A DNA stretch of 64,000 nucleotides from Salinigranum marinum (GCF_024228675.1 NZ_CP100461.1:2973398-3037397), one strand, 5' to 3'. Counted from the first letter of the stretch, positions 34,006-44,027 are shown. Made by a program: numbers and translations. The notes: a model not told the origin generated them from the letters alone.

Positions 34006-36473
34006 CCCTCGACGACGACCGTGCCGACCATGCTGGCGGCCTCGTGGGGGATACAGAAGTACTCGTGCGTGCCGGCGGTCTCGAAGGTGTGGACGTACGA
34101 CTGGCCCGACTGGACCGCACCGCGACCCTCGTCCCATCCCGTCTCCGCCGCCGACCGGGAGTCGAAGCCGCCCGACGCCCAGTACGCGGCGCCGTCGGGG
34201 ATATCCCCCTCGTAGGCGGTGACCGAGTGTGGTTCGCCGGCGGCGTGCGTCCAGGCGACCGTCTCTCCGACCGAGATCGTGAGTTCCTGGGGGGCGTACG
34301 CGACGGCGTTCATCTCCACTACGTGGTCGGCGTCCTCGGGGACGCCTTCGACGACGTTCGGGCCGCCTTGCAGGTCGGCGTCGCCGCCCGAGCCCTCGTT
34401 GGACCCCGCGGCCCCGCTCACGGGCGCGTCGTCGAGCGCGCCGGCGACGGCGAACTGCGCACGGAGGGTCGAGTCCGCGAACGCCGACAGCGTCTGGGTC
34501 GACAGTGACTCGATGAACGTCTCCAGCCTCGCCTCGAACGTCTCGTACGCGCCCTCGTCGGCCTCCTCGAGGAGGTCGTGCACCCGCGCCTCCTCGAAGT
34601 CGGCGAAGACGCCCTGGGCGAGCGCCCCCGCCGACTCGCCGAACGACCCGCCCGCCGCGCCGATGACGGCGTACATCGCCGCGACCGCCTGTTCGTCGAA
34701 TGCCTGCGCGGCCGCAGTCACGTCTCCGCCGTCCGAGGCGGCGACCCGAATCTCGCTCAGTTCCGTCTCGAACGTCTCGTACAGTTCCTCGTCGGCATCT
34801 TCGAGCGCCTCGTGGAAGCCGCCCGCGCCGGCCTCGAAGCCCGCGAAGGCCCCTTCGACGACGGTTCCTGCGCGCTCCGTGCGGCCGAGCACGGCGAGTC
34901 CACTCGCATCGAAGCCGCGGGCGGCCATGACACCGGCCTCCGCGCCGGAGACGTGAGCGACGGTTCCGGCCTGGGTCTCGAACTGCAGCAGGGTGTCCAT
35001 CGCACCGGCGAGGTGCGTGTCGGCCGCGTCCTCATCGCCGGCGTCGAGGGCATCGATGGCACCGACGAGGTGCTCTTCCTCGAACGTCTCGTACAGCTCC
35101 GTCGACGTGGATTCGAGCGTCTCGTGGAAGTCAGCCTCGTTCGCCTCGAACGTCCCGAACAGTCCCTGTGCGACCGCCCGTGCTCCCGAGAGGTCGCCCG
35201 TCTCGAACAGTTCGCGGGCGTCACCGAGCCGCGCGCGGAAGTAGCCCGCTTCGAGGACCGCCGGTTCGGGACCCGAACCGAGCGCCATCACGCCGGTCAC
35301 GAGGCTCTCGTGGATGGTCGAGATGGCCGACTCCACGGCCGCGTCGTCGCCCGCGTCGATCGCTTCGATGAGTGCGCTGAGTCCCTCGTCCTCGAAGCCG
35401 GTGTACGCCGCTTCGCTGGCCGCTTCGAGCGCCTCGTGCGCCCGGGCGCCCTCGAAGTGCTGGAAGACAGACTGAACGGCCGAGCGTGCCGCCTCGACCT
35501 CACCCGCGGCGTAGAGCCAACCGGCGTCGTCGACGCGAGCCCGATAGAGCGTGAGCGCGGCGGCGTGAGCGAATTCGGTCGACGGGCCGCCCGTACTCGC
35601 GAGCGCCGCGGCGTCGAACGCCTCCGCCTGGTACGTCGACAGGTGGCCCGTCCCGGCGACCGCGGGAGCGCCGACGACGGCGTACGAGCCCGCAACGGCG
35701 GCCGCGAGGGCGTCGTCGGCCGCCGAGCGGACGGTCTCGACGTCGTCCGACCCGGCGGCCTCGACGACCGCCTCGATCCGGCCTTCGAACGCCTCGTACG
35801 ACTCGGCGTCCGCCTCCTCGATCATCTCGTACGCCTCGCTGGCCTCGAACGATTCCATCGCTCGCTCGGCGACGGTGGCCGCGGCGTTCGCGTCGACCGG
35901 AGCCACCACGGCCGCGTTCTTCACCCGGCTCCCCAGGAGCTGGAGATCGAATGCCGCCGCCGTCCGCGCGTCGGTCTGTCCGCGGATGGCGGATTGGAGC
36001 TGCTGGTCCGCGTCGCTCGCGGCGTCGCGCGCGGCGGCGAGCGACTCCGATCCCAGTGCCTCGCCCAGTTCGCCGAGGTTCGACTCGAACGACTCGTACA
36101 CCCGCTCGTTCGTCGCCTCCAGCTGTTCGTGTGCGCCCCACTCGCCCGACGACCCCTCGAAGCGCGCGAACACGTCCCGGGCGGCGGCGGCTCCGTCGGC
36201 GTACGAACCGGCGGTGCCGAGCGCGACGGCGTCGTACAGCCGGGCCCGCATCGCGTTCCACTCCGCGGCGACGGCAGTCGTGGCGCTCGCCGTCGGGGCT
36301 GACTCCGGCGTCTCGGTCGACGACTGCGTCGAGGAACCGCCCGCCGATCCCCCCGACGCGTCGTCCGTCGCCGTATCCGTCGTGGTCGAGTCCGCCGCGT
36401 TACAGCCGGCGAGGCCACCCACCGCGAGGGCGGCACCGGTCGTCCTGAGCAGGTCGCGTCTGGTCTGTCGCAT
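34002..36473 (-). CDS. DUF5059 repeat lipoprotein with C-terminal cupredoxin
   Basis: An 823-residue surface protein. The Tat signal QTRRDLLRTTGAALAVGGLA has lipobox LAGC. Residues about 70-690 consist of roughly six helical repeats of about 100 residues, each with an '(A/R)...FE...E...YE(T/A)FE' pattern. The last about 110 residues form a halocyanin-type domain with ligands in EPHSVTAYE (His) and FCIPHEAASM (Cys, His, Met). Three TTTAGG-N4-CCTAAA boxes precede it, the first abutting the start codon. A role in iron or copper handling at the cell surface is inferred. Confidence 0.88.
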   Translation of the reverse strand: MRQTRRDLLRTTGAALAVGGLAGCNAADSTTTDTATDDASGGSAGGSSTQSSTETPESAPTASATTAVAAEWNAMRARLYDAVALGTAGSYADGAAAARDVFARFEGSSGEWGAHEQLEATNERVYESFESNLGELGEALGSESLAAARDAASDADQQLQSAIRGQTDARTAAAFDLQLLGSRVKNAAVVAPVDANAAATVAERAMESFEASEAYEMIEEADAESYEAFEGRIEAVVEAAGSDDVETVRSAADDALAAAVAGSYAVVGAPAVAGTGHLSTYQAEAFDAAALASTGGPSTEFAHAAALTLYRARVDDAGWLYAAGEVEAARSAVQSVFQHFEGARAHEALEAASEAAYTGFEDEGLSALIEAIDAGDDAAVESAISTIHESLVTGVMALGSGPEPAVLEAGYFRARLGDARELFETGDLSGARAVAQGLFGTFEANEADFHETLESTSTELYETFEEEHLVGAIDALDAGDEDAADTHLAGAMDTLLQFETQAGTVAHVSGAEAGVMAARGFDASGLAVLGRTERAGTVVEGAFAGFEAGAGGFHEALEDADEELYETFETELSEIRVAASDGGDVTAAAQAFDEQAVAAMYAVIGAAGGSFGESAGALAQGVFADFEEARVHDLLEEADEGAYETFEARLETFIESLSTQTLSAFADSTLRAQFAVAGALDDAPVSGAAGSNEGSGGDADLQGGPNVVEGVPEDADHVVEMNAVAYAPQELTISVGETVAWTHAAGEPHSVTAYEGDIPDGAAYWASGGFDSRSAAETGWDEGRGAVQSGQSYVHTFETAGTHEYFCIPHEAASMVGTVVVEG

Positions 36474-36475
36474 GT

Positions 36476-36563
36476 TTTAGGCTCACCTAAACAATACAAA
36501 AGCCCGTCGAAGTTTAGGCCACCCTAAACCAAAACGATTATATTTTTTAGGCCGCCCTAAAAA
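36476..36563. promoter_or_regulatory. Three DtxR/IdeR-like boxes
   Basis: TTTAGG-N4-CCTAAA occurs at 36476-36491, 36513-36528 and 36546-36561, with longer matching arms in the second and third copies. Spacing is 33-37 bases centre to centre. The motif resembles operators of DtxR-family iron regulators. The first box touches the start of the DUF5059 gene; the other side could serve the plus-strand gene at 36670. Confidence 0.75.
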
Positions 36564-36669
36564 GACGATGCAGAACCGAGACACCGTCGCGCGTTCGGGT
36601 GGTGAACGCGCTCGCGTCGGCCGAGATGGACGCCGGGACGTCGGAGTCGAGGCCGTGGGTGACTGACCG

Positions 36670-36978
36670 ATGCGACGCGGGACCCTCCGCCGGCTTCGCC
36701 ACGCGATCGACGCGATCGCGTCGCCGAACGGCGACTACCTCGTCAGGTGCGCGCGAACGGGCGTCCGACCGTTCCCGGTTTCGGGTCGACGCTTCCGGTC
36801 GCGGAACCACGCCGTCGTGGCCGCCCGACTAGCGACCCGGTTCCGGGGACGGTTGCGGCGGTACGATCCCGACACCGCCGTGTACGACCTCGTCGTCTGC
36901 GACGCTGGCGCGCACGAACGGGGACCGACCGACCGACAGCGAGAGCCCACGGCGGCCTCGAACGGGGGTCGAAGGTGA
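36670..36978 (+). CDS. DUF7552-like small protein
   Basis: A 102-residue basic protein: LRHAIDAIASPNGDYLVRCA, RTGVRPFPVSGRRFRSRNHA and DPDTAVYDLVVCD. This matches a short haloarchaeal family (DUF7552) of unknown role, usually encoded just before a coiled-coil DUF7260-type gene, as here. The C-terminal tail is low complexity. Its stop overlaps the next GTG. Confidence 0.7.
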   Translation: MRRGTLRRLRHAIDAIASPNGDYLVRCARTGVRPFPVSGRRFRSRNHAVVAARLATRFRGRLRRYDPDTAVYDLVVCDAGAHERGPTDRQREPTAASNGGRR

Positions 36979-37748
36979 CCGACTGCTGTCCCGTCGGACG
37001 GGCACGGCGGCGCGTCGCGGACGAACTGGAGCGGACGCGGGAGAAACAGCGGGCGCTCGACCGGTTCGAGTCCGACGTGCGTTCGATCACCGCCACGCCA
37101 GCAGGGGGACAGGGGACAGCCGTGGACGGCTTCGTCGCGACGGGAGCGGACCGGACCGCGGGCCACCGGCAGGTCCGACGCGCGTTCGAAGAGCACGTCC
37201 GTCCGCTGAGCGGCGACGCGCTCGAAACGCCCACGACGGTCCACGAAGCCATCGCGACGGAGTTCAGCCGGGACGTCGCCGTCGCGCTCGCGACCGTAGA
37301 TGGCGGGCTCCCGTCGCGGCTCAAACAGGCCGTGCTCGACGAGTCGGCACGGCGACGCGACGAGATGGCCCTCACCGAGCGGGCGCTCGACCGGGAGCGG
37401 CAGTCGCTCGACGCGGCGTGTGAGCACCTCGACGAGGTCCGCGCGTGGCTCGACGACCGCGTCGACGTTCGGCTGTCGACCCGCGAGTTCGGAACGCTCG
37501 TGGCGTGGCACGGTCGGCTCGACGACCACCACGGGACGCTCGACGACGTCGCGGCGCGGCGACAACGGCACCTCGACCGAACGACGGCGATGGACGTCAC
37601 CGTCGCGCTGAGTCACCGGACCCTGGCCGAGTATCTGTACGCCGAACGGTCGGCGACGTTCCCCGTGCTCGACGCCTGTGCCTCGTTGGCGGCGGCGTGT
37701 ACAGCGGCCCAGCGCGGCATCCGGACCCATCTGTTCGGGAGCGCGTGA
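36975..37748 (+). CDS. DUF7260-like coiled-coil protein
   Basis: A 257-residue protein, largely helical: RVADELERTREKQRALDRFE near the start, ERALDRERQSLDAACEHLDE in the middle and a C-terminal helical pair. GTG at 36975 overlaps the TGA of the DUF7552-like gene, so the two are translationally coupled. No membrane segment. The family is common in haloarchaea and has no known function. Confidence 0.75.
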   Translation: MTDCCPVGRARRRVADELERTREKQRALDRFESDVRSITATPAGGQGTAVDGFVATGADRTAGHRQVRRAFEEHVRPLSGDALETPTTVHEAIATEFSRDVAVALATVDGGLPSRLKQAVLDESARRRDEMALTERALDRERQSLDAACEHLDEVRAWLDDRVDVRLSTREFGTLVAWHGRLDDHHGTLDDVAARRQRHLDRTTAMDVTVALSHRTLAEYLYAERSATFPVLDACASLAAACTAAQRGIRTHLFGSA

Positions 37749-37908
37749 GGACGAGAGCTGACGACCCGTAGGGCCGACGTCCAGCGGGAGTCGGCCGAGG
37801 GCGAGTCGGCCTCGCGACTGAGTGGACGATCCGACAGTCACGGCTCGCAAACGTACCATTCGGGCGGTATTTTGAAGTGGAGCGACCTCCTGCGTGTACT
37901 GGTAATCG

Positions 37909-39105
37909 ATGCTAAACGTACGGAGGTTCGGGGGACGGGCGGCGCTCGTGACGGTGATGGTACTGCTCGTGGTCTCGGCGGCGACACCGGCGAACGCCGC
38001 GGTGGGCGACGCCGACGAGGTGACACAGACCGGGAGCAACTACGTCGGTGGGCAGGTCGTCTCCGCGAGCGGGCAGGCGGTCGCCGACGCCACGGTGACG
38101 ATCCCGACGAAGGACGGCCGGCTCGTGGCGACGACGAACGGTGCGGGCGAGTATCTCATCAACCTCCGGGACGCCACCTTGCCCGACGAGGTGCTGGTCG
38201 TCGCTGAGGGCGAGGGCTACGTGAGCACGTCGCGGGTCGTCGAAGCCGGGAGCCGCGAGATAGACATCACCCTCCTGCGGACGGGCAGACAGCTGTTCAC
38301 CGTGTTCAGCGAGACGTACCACCTGGGAGACGACTTCGTCGAGCGCGGCGACATCAACGGCGCGCTCAGCGAAACCGTCGACGGCGAGACGCTCGAGCGG
38401 AGCGTCGTCATCGGGGAGATCCAGACGATGGCCGAGTTCGCGACGATGTTCTTCGTCCTCCAGGGATCGGAGATCGAGAAGCCGGTGTATCTCAACGGCC
38501 AACAGATCGGCACGCTGGACCAGTCGGACCCCGACGGGTCGACGAGCACACACGAGATCGTCTTCGAGCCCACGGCGCTCAGGCCCGGTCCGAACACGAT
38601 CCGTATCGAGAGCCGCGAGGACAACTTCGAGGTCTCGAACGTCCGGCTCCGACTCGAGGACGTCCCGGCGGACACGCAGAACCCGGAGCTGTCGATCGAG
38701 AGTCCCGACGGCCTCACGGCGGGCGGGTCGGGCTCCTTCGCGGTCGAGGCGAGCGACAACGACCGCATCCAGCACCTGATCGTCACGCTCTGGGACGGGA
38801 CCGAGCCGGTCGTCCACCGGACGACGGCGGGCGAACCGGTGTCGTTCTCACAAGCGTTCGACCGCGCGGGGACGTACACGCTCTCGGTCCAGGTGACCGA
38901 CGGCTCGGGCAACCTCGACACGGCGACCCGTGAGATCACGGTCCAGGAGCCGACCCCGACGCCGGAACCGACGCCAACCCCGACACCCACGGCGACCGCC
39001 ACGGTGACGCCGACGTCCGAACCGACCACGGTTCCCGGCTTCGGCCCCGGCGTGGCTATCCTCGCGCTGCTCGTCGTCGGCTTCCTCGCCCGACGCCGCA
39101 ACTGA
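37909..39105 (+). CDS. PGF-CTERM surface protein with Ig-like/carboxypeptidase-regulatory domains
   Basis: A 398-residue secreted protein. Sec signal (GRAALVTVMVLLVVSAATPA), then a carboxypeptidase-regulatory-like domain (GGQVVSASGQAVADATVTIP), a middle domain with FSETYHLGDDFVERGDINGA, an Ig/PKD-like C-terminal domain ending TREITV, a Pro-Thr-rich linker, and the PGF-CTERM signal (VPGFGPGVAILALLVVGFLA plus RRRN). It should be processed by archaeosortase A and lipid-anchored to the S-layer region. Ligand unknown. Confidence 0.92.
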   Translation: MLNVRRFGGRAALVTVMVLLVVSAATPANAAVGDADEVTQTGSNYVGGQVVSASGQAVADATVTIPTKDGRLVATTNGAGEYLINLRDATLPDEVLVVAEGEGYVSTSRVVEAGSREIDITLLRTGRQLFTVFSETYHLGDDFVERGDINGALSETVDGETLERSVVIGEIQTMAEFATMFFVLQGSEIEKPVYLNGQQIGTLDQSDPDGSTSTHEIVFEPTALRPGPNTIRIESREDNFEVSNVRLRLEDVPADTQNPELSIESPDGLTAGGSGSFAVEASDNDRIQHLIVTLWDGTEPVVHRTTAGEPVSFSQAFDRAGTYTLSVQVTDGSGNLDTATREITVQEPTPTPEPTPTPTPTATATVTPTSEPTTVPGFGPGVAILALLVVGFLARRRN

Positions 39106-39200
39106 TCGACGACGAGTGCCCCCCACGGCTCGCCCCGGTCGAACCGAACGCGGCGGTGGGGGCGCGACTCGTCGTGTCGGTCGGTGGAACGGCAACGTTG

Positions 39201-39719
39201 ATGCGTCCGGGTCGTCCACGAGCGTCCACGACTCTGGAGGGACTCGACGATCTCGACCGGGCGATCATCGGCGCGCTCCAGCGCGACGCGCGTCACGCCT
39301 CGTCGGGCGACATCGCCGAGGCGATGGACGTCTCCGCGTCGACGATTCGCAAGCGGATCCAGCGGCTCGAATCCGAAGGGATCGTCACCGGCTACCACGC
39401 GACGGTCGACTACGAGCGAGCGGGCTACCCGCTGGCGGTGCTGTTGTTCTGTACCGCGCCCATCCCGGAGCGCGAGGAACTGGCCGCCCGGGCGCTCGGC
39501 GTCGACGGCGTCGTCGGAATCAAGGAGATCGCCACGAGCGAGGAGAACCTGCTCGTCACTGTCGTCGCCGAGAACACGGACGAACTGACTGCGATCGCCC
39601 GACGCCTCGCGGAGTTCGGACTCACGATCGGCGAGGAAGAACTCGTTCGGGGCGACGAGACGGTCCCGTTCTACCGCTTCACCGGCACCGAAGACGACGA
39701 GGAGCGGCCGGCGGCCTGA
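39201..39719 (+). CDS. Lrp/AsnC-family regulator
   Basis: A 172-residue protein. HTH: LDDLDRAIIGALQRDARHAS, SGDIAEAMDVSASTIRKRIQ, RLESEGIVTGYHATVDYERA, followed by a ligand-binding RAM-like domain (PLAVLLFCTAPIPEREELAA, GVVGIKEIATSEENLLVTVV). Such regulators usually sense amino acids or metals. The ATG at 39201 is the first with a family-like N-terminus. Convergent with copA downstream. Confidence 0.85.
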   Translation: MRPGRPRASTTLEGLDDLDRAIIGALQRDARHASSGDIAEAMDVSASTIRKRIQRLESEGIVTGYHATVDYERAGYPLAVLLFCTAPIPEREELAARALGVDGVVGIKEIATSEENLLVTVVAENTDELTAIARRLAEFGLTIGEEELVRGDETVPFYRFTGTEDDEERPAA

Positions 39720-39785
39720 CCGCGCCGACGGACCACCCGCCGGCCGGCGGCCATCGCCTGCCGGCCGCTCGTGACGACGCCCGCC

Positions 39786-42425
39786 CTATCGCCGCAGGAA
39801 GCCGAGGAGCCGGTAGTCGTGGTCCGGCGTATACCTTCGAAAGAGGAGGCTGTTCGTCAGGACCGACACGCTCGACACCGCCATCGCGCCGGCGGCGAGC
39901 ACGGGCTGGAGCAACCCCAGAGAGGCGAGCGGAATCATCGCGGTGTTGTAGCCGAGCGCCCAGAAGAGGTTCTGTTTGATCTTCGCGAGCGTCCCCTCCG
40001 AGATCCGGATGGCCTTCACCACGTCGACCGGGTCGTCGCGCATCAGCGTCACGTCGGCGGCCTCGATGGCGACGTCGGTCCCCGAGCCGATGGCACAGCC
40101 GACCGAGGCCACCGCGAGCGCGGGCGCGTCGTTGACGCCGTCTCCGACCATCATCACCCGCCGCCCCGACTCCTGGATCGACTCGACGGCGTCGGACTTC
40201 TCGTCGGGGAGCACCTCCGCACGGACGTTCTCGGGGTCGATCCCGACCGCCTCGGCGACCGCGCGCGCGGTGCGCTCGTTGTCGCCCGTGAGCAACATCA
40301 CGTCGGTGCCGCGGTCGCGGAGGGCCGCGACGGCCTCCTTCGCCGTCTCCTTGACCGTGTCCGCCGTGGCGACGACGCCGAGGAGTTCCCCGTCCGTCGT
40401 GCCGGTGGGCACGCTCGTGCCGGCGGGCACGCTCGTGCCAGCAGGCACGCTCGCGACCAACATCGCCGTCTTGCCCGCGGTTTCGAACTGCTCCATCGCT
40501 TCTGTCGCCGGGGCGGGATCGACGCCCGCGTCGGTGACGAGTTTTCGGTTGCCGACGAGGATCTCCCGCCCATCGACCGTCGCCCGGACGCCGTGACCCG
40601 GGACGTTCTCGAACGACTCGGGAGCGGACAGAGAGAGACCGCGCTCCTCGGCCGCGGCGACGATGGCGCGGGCCAAGGGATGTTCGCTCCCCGACTCGGC
40701 GCTCGCGGCGAGTCGAAGCACCTCCCGCTCGCTCGGTTCGGGGCGGGCGGCGATCTGGCCGCCGTCGGCGACCGCGTCGGCGTCCGCGCGGCCCAGCGGG
40801 ACGACGTCGGTGAGACGCATCTCACCCGTCGTGAGCGTCCCCGTCTTGTCGAAGACGACCGTGTCGACGTCCCGCGCGCGTTCGAGGATGTCGCCACCCT
40901 TGAACAGGACGCCGTGTCTGGCACCGATCGTCGTCCCGACCATCGTCGCGGCGGGCGTCGCGAGGCCGAGCGCGCAGGGGCAGGCGATGAGCACGGCGGA
41001 GGCGAACACGACGACGGCGAACTCGAAGGGGGAGAGCGCGGCCGGGCCGCCGCCGACGAGCCCCCACAGCGGCAGGGCGTTCACTAGGCCGGCCAGTGCG
41101 TCGGGGAAGAGGAACCACGCGACCGCCCACGCGAGCGCGTTGACGATGACCGCGGGGACGAAGTACGCCGAGATGCGGTCGGCGACGCTCTGGATCTCGG
41201 GCTGGCGGCTCTGTGCCTCCTTGACCGTGCGGACGATCCCTTGGAGCGCCGTCTCGGAGCCGACCTTCGTCGCCTCGACCACGAGGAGCCCGTTCTCGTT
41301 GATCGTCGAGCCGACCACCTCGTCGCCCTCGCGCTTTTCGACCGGGACGGACTCGCCGGTAATCATCGACTCGTCGACCGCGCTCTCGCCCTCGACGACG
41401 ACCCCGTCCGTGGGGATCTGCTCGCCGGGGCGGACCTTCATCCGGTCGCCGACCTCGACGTCCTCTAAGGAGACCTCGCGCTCGGTTCCGTCGTCGTCGA
41501 CCAGGGTGGCGGTGTCGGCCTCCATCTCCAACAGCGTGCGGAGCGCCTCGCTCGCCTGGCTTTTCGAGCGGGCTTCGAGGTAGTTCCCCAGCGTGATGAA
41601 CACGAGGATGAGCGCGGCCGTGTCGAAGTACAGCCCCTCGCTCGCGAGGACGCCCAGGAGGACGACGACCGAGTAGAGGTACGCCGTCGACGACCCCAGC
41701 GCGATGAGCACGTCCATGTTCGCCGTCCGATTCTTCACGAGCGCCTTGTACGAGTTCTCGTAGAAGGGCCGGCCGAGCACCAGCTGGACGGGCGTCGCCA
41801 GGAGGAACTCGACCCAGCCGAACGGGAGGCCGAAGACGGTCTCGGGGAGGACGCCCCCGCCGAAGAGGAACCGCTCGATCAGGAAGACGAGGAGGGGAGC
41901 CGACAGCGCCGCGCCGAACAGGGTCAGTCGGAGCTGGCGGCGGCGCTCCTCGTCGCGTGCGGCGTCGCGTCGTTCCTCGGCCGACTCCCCCGCCGCTCCG
42001 TCGTCCTCGCGGACGGGCGTGTAGCCGGCCGACTCGATCGCCGCGTAGAGGTCGCGACGGTCGGCGTCGACCGGGTTGTACGTGATCCGCGCCTCGTCGG
42101 TCGCGGCGTTCACCTGCGCGTCGACGACGCCCGGCGTCCGTTCGAGCGCGCCCCCCACCGTGTCGGCGCAGTTCGTACACGTCATGTCCGTGATGGCGAC
42201 AGAGAGCGTCTCGGCGACCGGCGTGTAGCCGGCCTCTTCGACCGCCTCGTAGATCCGCGCGAGCGAGGCCCGGTCGGGGTCGTACTCGACGCTCCCCTCG
42301 TCGGTGGCGACGTTGACCGTCACGTCCTCGACGCCGTCGAGCGCCCCCACCGCGTCCGTGATGGTCGCCGCGCAGTTCGCACAGCTCATCCCCCCGATCT
42401 CGAGTCGGCTGCGTCGGTGGCTCAT
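39786..42425 (-). CDS. copA: Copper-exporting P1B-type ATPase
   Basis: An 879-residue transporter with two N-terminal heavy-metal domains ([13 protein letters not shown] and [12 protein letters not shown]), eight membrane helices, the metal motif [13 protein letters not shown], the phosphorylation site DKTGTLT and the hinge [11 protein letters not shown]. It exports Cu(I) from the cytoplasm. An unusual three-fold 18-base repeat in the P/N region (40392-40445) encodes VPAGTS-like hexapeptides. The AsnC-TRASH gene lies 93 bases upstream on the same strand. Confidence 0.95.
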   Translation of the reverse strand: MSHRRSRLEIGGMSCANCAATITDAVGALDGVEDVTVNVATDEGSVEYDPDRASLARIYEAVEEAGYTPVAETLSVAITDMTCTNCADTVGGALERTPGVVDAQVNAATDEARITYNPVDADRRDLYAAIESAGYTPVREDDGAAGESAEERRDAARDEERRRQLRLTLFGAALSAPLLVFLIERFLFGGGVLPETVFGLPFGWVEFLLATPVQLVLGRPFYENSYKALVKNRTANMDVLIALGSSTAYLYSVVVLLGVLASEGLYFDTAALILVFITLGNYLEARSKSQASEALRTLLEMEADTATLVDDDGTEREVSLEDVEVGDRMKVRPGEQIPTDGVVVEGESAVDESMITGESVPVEKREGDEVVGSTINENGLLVVEATKVGSETALQGIVRTVKEAQSRQPEIQSVADRISAYFVPAVIVNALAWAVAWFLFPDALAGLVNALPLWGLVGGGPAALSPFEFAVVVFASAVLIACPCALGLATPAATMVGTTIGARHGVLFKGGDILERARDVDTVVFDKTGTLTTGEMRLTDVVPLGRADADAVADGGQIAARPEPSEREVLRLAASAESGSEHPLARAIVAAAEERGLSLSAPESFENVPGHGVRATVDGREILVGNRKLVTDAGVDPAPATEAMEQFETAGKTAMLVASVPAGTSVPAGTSVPTGTTDGELLGVVATADTVKETAKEAVAALRDRGTDVMLLTGDNERTARAVAEAVGIDPENVRAEVLPDEKSDAVESIQESGRRVMMVGDGVNDAPALAVASVGCAIGSGTDVAIEAADVTLMRDDPVDVVKAIRISEGTLAKIKQNLFWALGYNTAMIPLASLGLLQPVLAAGAMAVSSVSVLTNSLLFRRYTPDHDYRLLGFLRR
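40390..40447. repeat. Three-copy 18-bp tandem repeat inside copA
   Basis: The plus strand reads GTGCCGGTGGGCACGCTC, then GTGCCGGCGGGCACGCTC, then GTGCCAGCAGGCACGCTC, three imperfect 18-base units in frame. They encode SVPAGT-type hexapeptides in a surface loop of the ATPase. Likely a slippage-prone microsatellite. Confidence 0.8.
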
Positions 42426-42468
42426 TACCTGTCCCTACGTGCCCCGTATTCAATCGGTTTGTCCTTTG

Positions 42469-42499
42469 GATCGTTCAGTAGATGAGTGCCCGAACGATC
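42469..42499. promoter_or_regulatory. Inverted repeat between the copper regulator and copA
   Basis: GATCGTTC and GAACGATC, separated by 15 bases, lie in the 93-base gap before copA. Possible binding site of the AsnC-TRASH regulator. Confidence 0.5.
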
Positions 42500-42518
42500 G
42501 AATACAAAGCGGAACCCG

Positions 42519-43118
42519 TCAGCCGGCTCCCTCTTTGAGTTCGGCGTACTTCTCGCGGAAACGCGTCTCACAGGAGGGACAGCAGAACTGGTAGAGGTCG
42601 CCGTCGATCCGGGTCGAGACGCCCTCCGTGTCGACCGTGTTCCCGCACTGGACGCAGGTGAGTCCGAACTCGGTCCCGCCGAGGTCGGGCGACCAGTCGA
42701 CGCCGGAGAGAAGCGTCACGTCGTACGACCCGATCGCCGCCTCGTCGACGACGTCGAACAGCCACGCGGCGAAGTCGCTGTCGGGGACACGGGCCTGAAA
42801 CACCAGGTGCGACTCGGCGGTCGTGAAGACGTGCTCGACCGAACCGCTGTCGAGGAGCGCCTGGCGGACCGCCGAAACCGCGGTCGTCGCGCGATCGACC
42901 TCGAGGTCGACGAGGACGGGCGTCCCGCCGTGGAGCTGTGTGCGGTCGACGTCGAGCGTGAACCGACGGATGACTCCCACGTCGCGGAGTCGAGCGACGC
43001 GGTCGGAGACCGCCGGCGGGGAGAGGTCGACGGCCTCCGCGAGGTCGCTGTACGGTCGCCGCGCGTCGTCCAGGAGGAGCCTGAGGATTTCGAAGTCGGT
43101 CTCGTCGAGGTCACGCAT
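42519..43118 (-). CDS. AsnC-type copper regulator with TRASH domain
   Basis: A 199-residue protein: N-terminal HTH (LDETDFEILRLLLDDARRPY, SDLAEAVDLSPPAVSDRVAR), a central RAM-like part and a C-terminal TRASH metal finger LTCVQCGNTVDTEG...YQFCCPSCETRFREKY. In Halobacterium a protein of this architecture (VNG1179C) controls a copper ATPase, and here it is directly upstream of copA. The ATG at 43118 excludes a non-coding upstream extension. Confidence 0.9.
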   Translation of the reverse strand: MRDLDETDFEILRLLLDDARRPYSDLAEAVDLSPPAVSDRVARLRDVGVIRRFTLDVDRTQLHGGTPVLVDLEVDRATTAVSAVRQALLDSGSVEHVFTTAESHLVFQARVPDSDFAAWLFDVVDEAAIGSYDVTLLSGVDWSPDLGGTEFGLTCVQCGNTVDTEGVSTRIDGDLYQFCCPSCETRFREKYAELKEGAG

Positions 43119-43336
43119 ACGCACAGTGTGGACGCACGGAACAAAAGTTGACGGGGCGATAAACTTCGGATTCGAAGCGTCAGTGGCGGGCTCTGTCGTG
43201 GGGAACGACACTCCGAGGCTCGTGACGCCGGGTCGACCGCCACCCCCGAGCGCGCGGGCGCTTCTGCCCGCGTTTTCCGCCATCGGGCCGTGTCAATTTC
43301 TCTCACGATGAGTGTTACCGTGATGGCCCAAAAATC

Positions 43337-43352
43337 ACCCAACTAGTTGGGT
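43337..43352. promoter_or_regulatory. 16-bp palindrome upstream of a zinc-finger gene
   Basis: ACCCAACTAGTTGGGT is a perfect palindrome, followed by TATA-like GATATATCC near 43359-43367 and a gene start at 43416. It is likely an operator of the downstream small gene or of the copper regulator on the other side. Confidence 0.55.
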
Positions 43353-43415
43353 AGTGTAGATATATCCGTTCAGCCCTCATATGCAAATAGGGCAGAACCC
43401 CTGCCACCATCCATC

Positions 43416-43568
43416 ATGAGTCACTGCACATACTGCGACACGTTCGTGTCGACTGACTTCGTTCGGGTGTTCGGCGACGAGAACGGGCGTGTGTACGCGT
43501 GCCCGAACTGTACGGCCAACGCCGGCATCCAGCAGGTGAGTGCCGAACGCAAGGCGACGATGGCCTGA
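43416..43568 (+). CDS. DUF7563-like small zinc-finger protein
   Basis: A 50-residue protein with two CxxC pairs: SHCTYCDTFVSTDFVRVFGD and YACPNCTANAG, a treble-clef/zinc-ribbon pattern. Conserved haloarchaeal small zinc fingers of this kind may be regulators or RNA-binding modules. The TATA box and palindrome upstream support expression. 43569-43832 downstream is empty of genes. Confidence 0.75.
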   Translation: MSHCTYCDTFVSTDFVRVFGDENGRVYACPNCTANAGIQQVSAERKATMA

Positions 43569-43832
43569 GACGTTCCGGCCGGTCGCAGTGTCGAACGGTC
43601 CCGGAGTCCGACAAGGTCCCCCGAATCGCCTCAATGAACCCTTCGAAACCGCGCTGCTAGACCCCGCAGCGGCGACGTGACCCGTCCGAGAGACCGCCGT
43701 CGACACGCCGCACCCGTCGGTGAGGAGCGGCTACCTCCACGCGTTCGACGGGACGGGCGCACCGCTTTCGAGGGTAGCTCCGAGAAAATCGGGTAGTCGT
43801 TGTGTCGCCGAACGGCGACGTACTGAACTGTC

Positions 43833-44027
43833 TTACAGCCGCGTCAGATTCGCCGCGCGCGGACCCTTGGGGGAGTCCTGAATCTCGAACTCGACTTCCT
43901 GTCCCTCTTCGAGGTCCGGGCCGCCGACGTCTTCCATGTGGAAGAACACGTCGTCATCCGAGTCCTCAGTGTCGATGAAACCGTAGCCGCCAGTGTCGTT
44001 GAAGAAATCAACCGTGCCTTTCGCCAT
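43833..44027 (-). CDS. cspA: Cold-shock domain protein
   Basis: A 64-residue CSD protein: MAKGTVDFFNDTGGYGFIDT contains RNP1 (GYGFI) and EDSDDDVFFHMEDVGG contains RNP2 (DVFFHM). It is acidic in the haloarchaeal manner. Binds single-stranded nucleic acid, usually an RNA chaperone. The upstream extension of the frame is not family-like, so ATG 44027 is used. Confidence 0.95.
   Translation of the reverse strand: MAKGTVDFFNDTGGYGFIDTEDSDDDVFFHMEDVGGPDLEEGQEVEFEIQDSPKGPRAANLTRL

Noticed and set aside
34578-36302. 574-codon plus-strand open frame opposite the DUF5059 gene
   Set aside because: It is a high-GC shadow of the repeat gene on the minus strand; composition is Arg-rich with no domain.
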